The position numbers and the translations under genes are program-made. A stretch of 32,392 bases of DNA from a virus, in IMG/VR virus record IMGVR_UViG_3300037129_000027, positions 1-32,392 of that record; one strand, written 5' to 3'. The notes under the pieces were generated by a model. It saw only the letters and a program-made list of their open reading frames with translations, made no database searches and was not told where the DNA came from. Positions 29,156-32,392 of this stretch are shown piece after piece; position 1 is the first letter of the stretch, and every line of letters begins with the position of its first letter.

Positions 29156-29297
29156 TTGCAGACATGAAAAAAAACATTATCGCCATCAACCGTGTAGGCG
29201 TTGTGTTTTTGATCTGATTTTTTCTTGGGAGCCGAAACCTAAAAAGAAAGCGATAAAAAATGCAAAAACGTCAAAAAATAACAAATCTCGTATTTAA
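29130..29297 (+). CDS. 55-residue Cys-rich basic protein
   Basis: 55 residues; start MPKIKECNNCRHEKKHYRHQ, then PCRRCVFDLIFSWE, and a Lys-rich tail. The pairs CNNC and CRRC, 13 residues apart, fit a small zinc ribbon. AAGGGAG lies seven bases before the ATG. The gene overlaps both neighbours (26 and 38 bases), which is normal here. Function unknown; several other genes in this operon carry similar double CxxC sites. Confidence 0.58.
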   Translation: MPKIKECNNCRHEKKHYRHQPCRRCVFDLIFSWEPKPKKKAIKNAKTSKNNKSRI

Positions 29298-29469
29298 ATC
29301 TGAAGAAAACGCTTATAATGCCGGGGAAATAGCAGCGGCATGGGTAAAATCAAAGCTACACGGCATAGCTATAGTTTCGGTGGGTTTGGGTGTTGTCGCG
29401 GTTTTTGGGGCATTGGCGGCGGTTGTGGGGTTTGTGCGGGAAATATCAAAAGGGGGAAATCGTGAATAA
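29260..29469 (+). CDS. Small membrane protein (one span, holin-like size)
   Basis: 69 residues. The middle (LHGIAIVSVGLGVVAVFGAL) and the next ten residues (AAVVGFV) form one long Gly/Ala/Val-rich membrane segment, flanked by charged ends (KRQKITNLVFKSEENAYNAG in front, REISKGGNRE behind). This is the size of a small holin, but the class cannot be set from one span. It lies in the early operon far from the late genes, so a different membrane role is just as possible. The ribosome site is weak (GAAAG). Confidence 0.52.
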   Translation: MQKRQKITNLVFKSEENAYNAGEIAAAWVKSKLHGIAIVSVGLGVVAVFGALAAVVGFVREISKGGNRE

Positions 29470-29674
29470 TCAAAACTTATTTTCCTTGATGAAAAAAGAC
29501 CATAGACTTGTTTTGGTGCAATCTGAATTGGAGGATATAAAAGAGGCAGTTAAAAAAGATGCCCAAGAAGAAGAAAATTGCAAAAAATGTGTTGGGCATG
29601 ATGGCAAAAACTATACCATGCGTTGCTATGAATGCAAAAAATATTATGGCAATTTGTTCAAAAGAAGAAAATAA
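29462..29674 (+). CDS. 70-residue Cys-rich protein, GTG start
   Basis: The best start is GTG at 29462, with GGGGGAAA directly upstream and an eight-base overlap with the previous gene. The 70 residues (start NNQNLFSLMKKDHRLVLVQS) hold an acidic coiled helix (LEDIKEAVKKDAQEEENCKK) and then CKKCVGHDG...CYECKKYYGNL, two CxxC pairs. A zinc-ribbon fold is likely. Function unknown. It is the last gene before the control region of the replication genes. Confidence 0.58.
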   Translation: MNNQNLFSLMKKDHRLVLVQSELEDIKEAVKKDAQEEENCKKCVGHDGKNYTMRCYECKKYYGNLFKRRK

Positions 29675-29675
29675 T

Positions 29676-29705
29676 TTCACACTTTAACCGGGGATATGTT
29701 ATATT
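29676..29705 (+). promoter_or_regulatory. Extended -10 promoter for the replication genes
   Basis: TTCACA (29676-29681), an 18-base spacer and TATATT (29700-29705), with TG at 29697-29698 giving the extended -10 form TGnTATATT. The expected start is at 29712, the A of an ATG. It faces the three-way-junction leader and the replication genes. Confidence 0.55.
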
Positions 29706-29711
29706 ATCAGC

Positions 29712-29744
29712 ATGAATGACCAACTCAAATTGAAAACAAAATAA
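29712..29744 (+). CDS. Possible 10-residue leader peptide
   Basis: ATG at 29712 to TAA at 29744 encodes MNDQLKLKTK. The promoter before it predicts an mRNA starting exactly at this ATG, and the stop lies two bases before the three-way-junction structure (29747-29820). A leader peptide controlling that structure is conceivable. The bases GAATGACC over its second and third codons can pair with GGTCGTTC in the loop of the second hairpin. Alternatively it is chance. Confidence 0.25.
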   Translation: MNDQLKLKTK

Positions 29745-29746
29745 CT

Positions 29747-29820
29747 CCTTTAGGCAACTATGGCTCCACGCCATAGGCTTTGTGATGTTCTTGGTCGTTC
29801 AACACAAAGCGGCCTAAAGG
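29747..29820 (+). ncRNA. Perfect three-way-junction RNA leader, likely cis-regulatory
   Basis: Outer stem CCTTTAGGC (29747-29755) pairs with GCCTAAAGG (29812-29820), nine perfect pairs. Inside are two hairpins. The first is CTATGGC/GCCATAG (29758-29764, 29770-29776, loop of five). The second is GCTTTGTG/CACAAAGC (29777-29784, 29803-29810, loop of 18). Junction strands are AA, none and G. The Shine-Dalgarno TAAAGG (29827-29832) of the next gene repeats the outer stem's right strand, so CCTTTA at 29747-29752 could pair with either. It matches no riboswitch family that I know. Confidence 0.68.
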
Positions 29821-29840
29821 TATTTTTAAAGGCTTTTTAA

Positions 29841-30590
29841 ATGGGAAAAGACCCAGCTTTTTTGTTTTACGATGGAGATGCAGCCCGAGACGTTTCCCAC
29901 ATGAACCGCTTAGAGCGTGGAGCGTATTTTGATTTTATTCAGGCTCAAAGAAAATTCCATGGAATAACCGTGGAACAAGCCCGGAAGATTCTTGGTAATG
30001 ATTTTGAAACTTGCTGGCCATCTCTTGAATTAATTCTTATTGCAGAAAATGATGTTTTTTTTATCGATTGGGTAAGAGATTCAATTTTAAAAAGAAAAGA
30101 ACATGCTGAAATTCAAAGAAAGCGTATCCAAGCTTATTGGGATAAGAAAAAAAACATTCCACGGAATAACGGCGGAATATCCGTGGATATACCCTTAGAA
30201 AATGAAAATGAAAATGAAAATGAAAATGAAAATACAATTAAAAATGTAATTGAAATTGTTCCTGAACACCGCGCCCTTTCAGAAAAATTAAAATCCAGGA
30301 TTTTAGAACACAAGCAGCAAAAAATAGAAGAGCATCATTTAAAATCTTGGGACAACGAAGTCAGGCTTATGATAAAACGGGACGGCAGAACACTTGAGCA
30401 AATCGGGATTTTAATTGATGAATGTCACGATATGGAGCCGCGAGGGACGCAAAATTTTACTTGGAGAAACAATATTTTATCAATGGGTAAATTGCGAGAA
30501 AATTGGAATTTAGGAAAAATATTTATTGGAATGAATCCTAAACCGCAATCGTTCGACAATAACCCATATCAAAAAGGCTACCAGGAATGA
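29841..30590 (+). CDS. Replication initiator / helicase-loader-like protein
   Basis: 249 residues. The N-terminal half (MGKDPAFLFYDGDAARDVSH; MNRLERGAYFDFIQAQRKFH) is like the DUF1376-type winged-helix domain of phage replication proteins. A linker of six Glu-Asn pairs (residues 120-131) follows. The C-terminal half (WDNEVRLMIKRDGRTLEQIG; FTWRNNILSMGKLRENWN) has the 'W...v+lm...d.r....I..li......Fw..nI.s...LR.nw' pattern of replication and helicase-loader proteins next to DnaB. It should mark the origin and load the helicase. Its stop overlaps the DnaB start (ATGA). TAAAGG precedes the ATG by eight bases. Confidence 0.78.
   Translation: MGKDPAFLFYDGDAARDVSHMNRLERGAYFDFIQAQRKFHGITVEQARKILGNDFETCWPSLELILIAENDVFFIDWVRDSILKRKEHAEIQRKRIQAYWDKKKNIPRNNGGISVDIPLENENENENENENTIKNVIEIVPEHRALSEKLKSRILEHKQQKIEEHHLKSWDNEVRLMIKRDGRTLEQIGILIDECHDMEPRGTQNFTWRNNILSMGKLRENWNLGKIFIGMNPKPQSFDNNPYQKGYQE
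30198..30233 (+). repeat. Hexanucleotide repeat GAAAAT x6 inside the initiator gene
   Basis: Six perfect copies of GAAAAT encode a Glu-Asn linker between the two domains. Because the unit is six bases, gain or loss of copies changes linker length without breaking the frame. Confidence 0.9.
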
Positions 30591-31876
30591 CAGACAAAAT
30601 AATGCCGCAATGCTTAGAAATAGAAAAAGGTATTTTGGCGTCGTTTATGATAAATCACGATACCTTTTTAAAATATGCAGCAGGAATTAAAGCGGAAGAT
30701 TTTTATTCAACTTGCCACAAATCCATTTTTGAATACATGGTTGAAACCACAATAACCGATATGATTATTCTTTCCGACAAATTTCCGCAACATATCGGCC
30801 CAATTACCGATATGGTATCCACCACCGCAACAAGCGAAAACCTTGACTATTATTTAAAAGAGCTCAAAGACCGCTCCTATCGACGCAAACAAATTGAGGC
30901 AGTGAATAGAGCGTCAAACCAATTATACGACGATTTTGATACCACAGCGCTTAAAATAGCTGAAAATACAATGCTTGCACTAAACGTTTCGGAGCATATT
31001 CAAAGCAAACCGCAATCCATCCTCGAAATAATGCCGTCAATGTATGAGCAGTTCCGGGTTTTACAGGAGGGAAAAGGAATTAAAACCGGGCTTACCGACT
31101 CAGACAGGTTTTTGGGTACTTTTATGCCGGGAGAATTTGTTTTACTTGCTGGTCGGCCTTCAATGGGAAAAACTTCCCTTGCTACCCAAATAGCTACCAA
31201 AGCCGCTTTTGAAAACTACCCGGTTATAATTTTTTCTCTCGAAACTTTAAAAAATCAAATGTGTGGCAGAATTGTTTTTTGTGAGACCGAACACTCTTTA
31301 GATCGAGCATTAAAAGGCAATATGAGAGAAGTTGAGGGAATGACCACGCTTTGTGGGCCAGTGTCCGAATTGCCGATTTATCTTGACGATTCTCCTGATA
31401 TTACAATAGGGCATATTCAAAGCGTTACCGAGCATTATGTAAAAAGTTATGGCGTGAAAATGGTTGTCGTAGATCATCTTGGTTTGATTAAGGTTAAAGG
31501 GGGACGGTCCCGAAACGAAGAAGTTTCTGAAATTTCAGCAGGTCTTAAAAAAATAGGATTGCGCTACAAAATACCCATGCTTGTATTATCGCAACTTTCC
31601 CGTGAGGTAGAAAAGCGCAATCCACCAAGGCCCATGCTTTCTGATTTGCGGGATAGTGGAAGCCTTGAACAGGACGCGGATAAGGTAATTTTTATTTACC
31701 GCGAAGAATATTATAATCCCAAGTCGGGAAAAAAAGGAATTGCTGAAATAATTGTAGCAAAAAATAAAAACGGGCAAGTTGGATATAATGAAGTTGTTTT
31801 TCAAAAAGAGATTATGAAGTTTAAAAACTTGGAAAGGGAGCATAAAGATGCAACAGAATCATGGCAAAATAATTAA
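30587..31876 (+). CDS. dnaB: Replicative DNA helicase, DnaB family
   Basis: 429 residues. The N-terminal domain (MPQCLEIEKGILASFMINHD; SIFEYMVETT; MIILSDKFPQHIGPITDMVS) is the DnaB primase-interaction domain. The RecA-like domain has GRPSMGKT (Walker A, residues 189-196), FSLETLKNQMCGRIV (H1a-like), VVVDHLGLIK (Walker B, Asp near 296), QLSREVEKRNPPRPMLSDLR (H3 region) and GSLEQDADKVIFIYREEYY (H4). All key residues are present. It unwinds the phage DNA 5' to 3' as a hexamer, loaded by the preceding gene product. A 45-residue gene overlaps its 3' end. Confidence 0.95.
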   Translation: MTDKIMPQCLEIEKGILASFMINHDTFLKYAAGIKAEDFYSTCHKSIFEYMVETTITDMIILSDKFPQHIGPITDMVSTTATSENLDYYLKELKDRSYRRKQIEAVNRASNQLYDDFDTTALKIAENTMLALNVSEHIQSKPQSILEIMPSMYEQFRVLQEGKGIKTGLTDSDRFLGTFMPGEFVLLAGRPSMGKTSLATQIATKAAFENYPVIIFSLETLKNQMCGRIVFCETEHSLDRALKGNMREVEGMTTLCGPVSELPIYLDDSPDITIGHIQSVTEHYVKSYGVKMVVVDHLGLIKVKGGRSRNEEVSEISAGLKKIGLRYKIPMLVLSQLSREVEKRNPPRPMLSDLRDSGSLEQDADKVIFIYREEYYNPKSGKKGIAEIIVAKNKNGQVGYNEVVFQKEIMKFKNLEREHKDATESWQNN

Positions 31877-31985
31877 TGTATGGAAAGTTTACGAACAAGA
31901 GAAAAGGAAAATAATAAATAAAAACCTTTCTTTTGAAGAATATGAAAAAGAAATTTGGGAACTTAAAAACAAATTAAAGATTTAA
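31848..31985 (+). CDS. 45-residue hypothetical helical protein
   Basis: 45 residues starting MQQNHGKIINVWKVYEQEKR and ending in a long charged helix (FEEYEKEIWELKNKLKI). It overlaps the helicase gene by 29 bases and has AAGGGAG eight bases before its ATG, which is a strong ribosome site. It may bind the helicase or act as a small regulator. No family recognised. Confidence 0.6.
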   Translation: MQQNHGKIINVWKVYEQEKRKIINKNLSFEEYEKEIWELKNKLKI

Positions 31986-32050
31986 ACAGCTAACCGCCGA
32001 GATTGACAAAACAATTCTTAAAATATAAAAACTTAACAGAGGATAAAAAA

Positions 32051-32392
32051 ATGAAGTACGGTAAAATTATTGATGGCGATTATAAGTTTAAAAGTGATGA
32101 CGATTTAAGTGATACGGAAGAAATAAAAGGCAACCTGTATTGCTATGGCGCGGATACTAAAGCGGCATTCCCCCAACTCACGACCGTAAATTACCTGTAT
32201 TGCTATGGCGCGGATACTAAAGTGGCATTCCCCCAACTCACGACCGTAGGCACCCTGTATTGCAATGAAGCGGATACTAAAGTGGCATTCCCCCAACTCA
32301 CGACCGTAAATTACCTGGATTGCAGAGGCGCGGATACTAAAACGGCATTCCCCCAACTCACGACCGTAGGCACCCTGTATTGCAGAGGCGCG
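32051..32392 (+). CDS. LRR-like tandem-repeat protein, partial at right edge
   Basis: 114 residues are visible and the frame is still open. After an acidic start (MKYGKIIDGDYKFKSDDDLS), a 20-residue unit repeats: LYCYGADTKAAFPQLTTVNY, then LYCYGADTKVAFPQLTTVGT, LYCNEADTKVAFPQLTTVNY, LDCRGADTKTAFPQLTTVGT. Spacing of Leu, Cys and Leu in 'LxC...A...FPqLttv' resembles a compact leucine-rich repeat. Such solenoids bind proteins. AGAGG precedes the ATG by eight bases. The DNA repeats with a period of 60 bases and over 85 percent identity. Confidence 0.72.
   Translation, partial: MKYGKIIDGDYKFKSDDDLSDTEEIKGNLYCYGADTKAAFPQLTTVNYLYCYGADTKVAFPQLTTVGTLYCNEADTKVAFPQLTTVNYLDCRGADTKTAFPQLTTVGTLYCRGA
32134..32392 (+). 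repeat. 60-base tandem repeat, more than four copies
   Basis: Units begin CCTGTATTGC and end near ACGACCGTA. The part CATTCCCCCAACTCACGACC is identical in all copies, whereas the TTGC(TAT/AAT/AGA)G(G/A) position varies. This suggests recent duplication followed by diversification at surface positions. The array continues beyond the window. Confidence 0.92.

Noticed and set aside
29260-29469. Holin
   Set aside because: Only one membrane span and no endolysin nearby; left as a small membrane protein.
29747-29820. tRNA or hammerhead ribozyme
   Set aside because: The fold has two hairpins and a nine-pair closing stem, with no anticodon or T arm, and the ribozyme core CUGAUGA/GAAA is absent.

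Overview
The window is part of a tailed-phage (or prophage) genome with a P22-like podovirus virion module. It is AT-rich and densely packed. Many genes overlap by 1 or 4 bases (TAATG, ATGA), and Shine-Dalgarno sites of the GGAG or AAGG type are common. The order terS, terL, portal, scaffold, P22-type coat, gp4-like adaptor, gp10-like stabiliser, ejection proteins, tailspike matches the P22 family and suggests a Gram-negative host. The host cannot be named from this sequence. I see no phage integrase, repressor, endolysin or integron integrase.

Left part (1-23573, minus strand): packaging and virion genes, read right to left. After the terminase genes come a YkgJ-type cysteine cluster protein, a promoter at 20849-20877, a ferritin-like protein with all diiron ligands, three very small proteins, then portal, scaffold, coat and a decoration/head-fibre protein. 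Next are two glycosyltransferase-like genes around small virion proteins, a gp4-like head-tail adaptor with an added Ig-like (Big_2) domain, a gp10-like protein, three ejection/internal virion proteins and a beta-helix tailspike. Hairpin terminators or attenuators sit beside the coat, decoration and ferritin genes. The terminase large subunit keeps its nuclease aspartates but has degenerate Walker A and B motifs.

Middle part (24134-26307, plus strand): the most unusual region. Six short promoterless genes, each with its own ribosome site, are each followed by an imperfect palindrome built like an integron attC site: outer R boxes (nnnCAAC...GTTGnnn or GCCTAAC...GTTAGGC), short unpaired spacers, inner L boxes and a variable central stem. 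The fifth unit starts with the odd box GTTAGGC, and its own site carries the exact complement GCCTAAC. That is how integron gene cassettes behave. The array is cut on the right by a remnant of an IS200/IS605-type TnpB zinc finger. This looks like an integron-cassette array without an integrase (CALIN-like) carried in a phage genome. The fine geometry differs from textbook attC sites and the site orientation is not settled.

Right part (26504-32392, plus strand): early genes. A promoter leads into a run of overlapping small genes: a pentapeptide-repeat protein, several Cys-rich probable zinc proteins and small membrane proteins. An apparently leaderless promoter and a perfect three-way-junction RNA leader then precede a replication initiator/helicase-loader-like gene and a DnaB helicase. 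The window ends inside a gene with 60-base LRR-like tandem repeats.

Inferred life cycle: the plus-strand early module replicates DNA through the initiator and DnaB. The minus-strand late module packages DNA and builds a glycan-degrading, possibly glycosylated, podovirus particle. The cassette array between them is accessory DNA.
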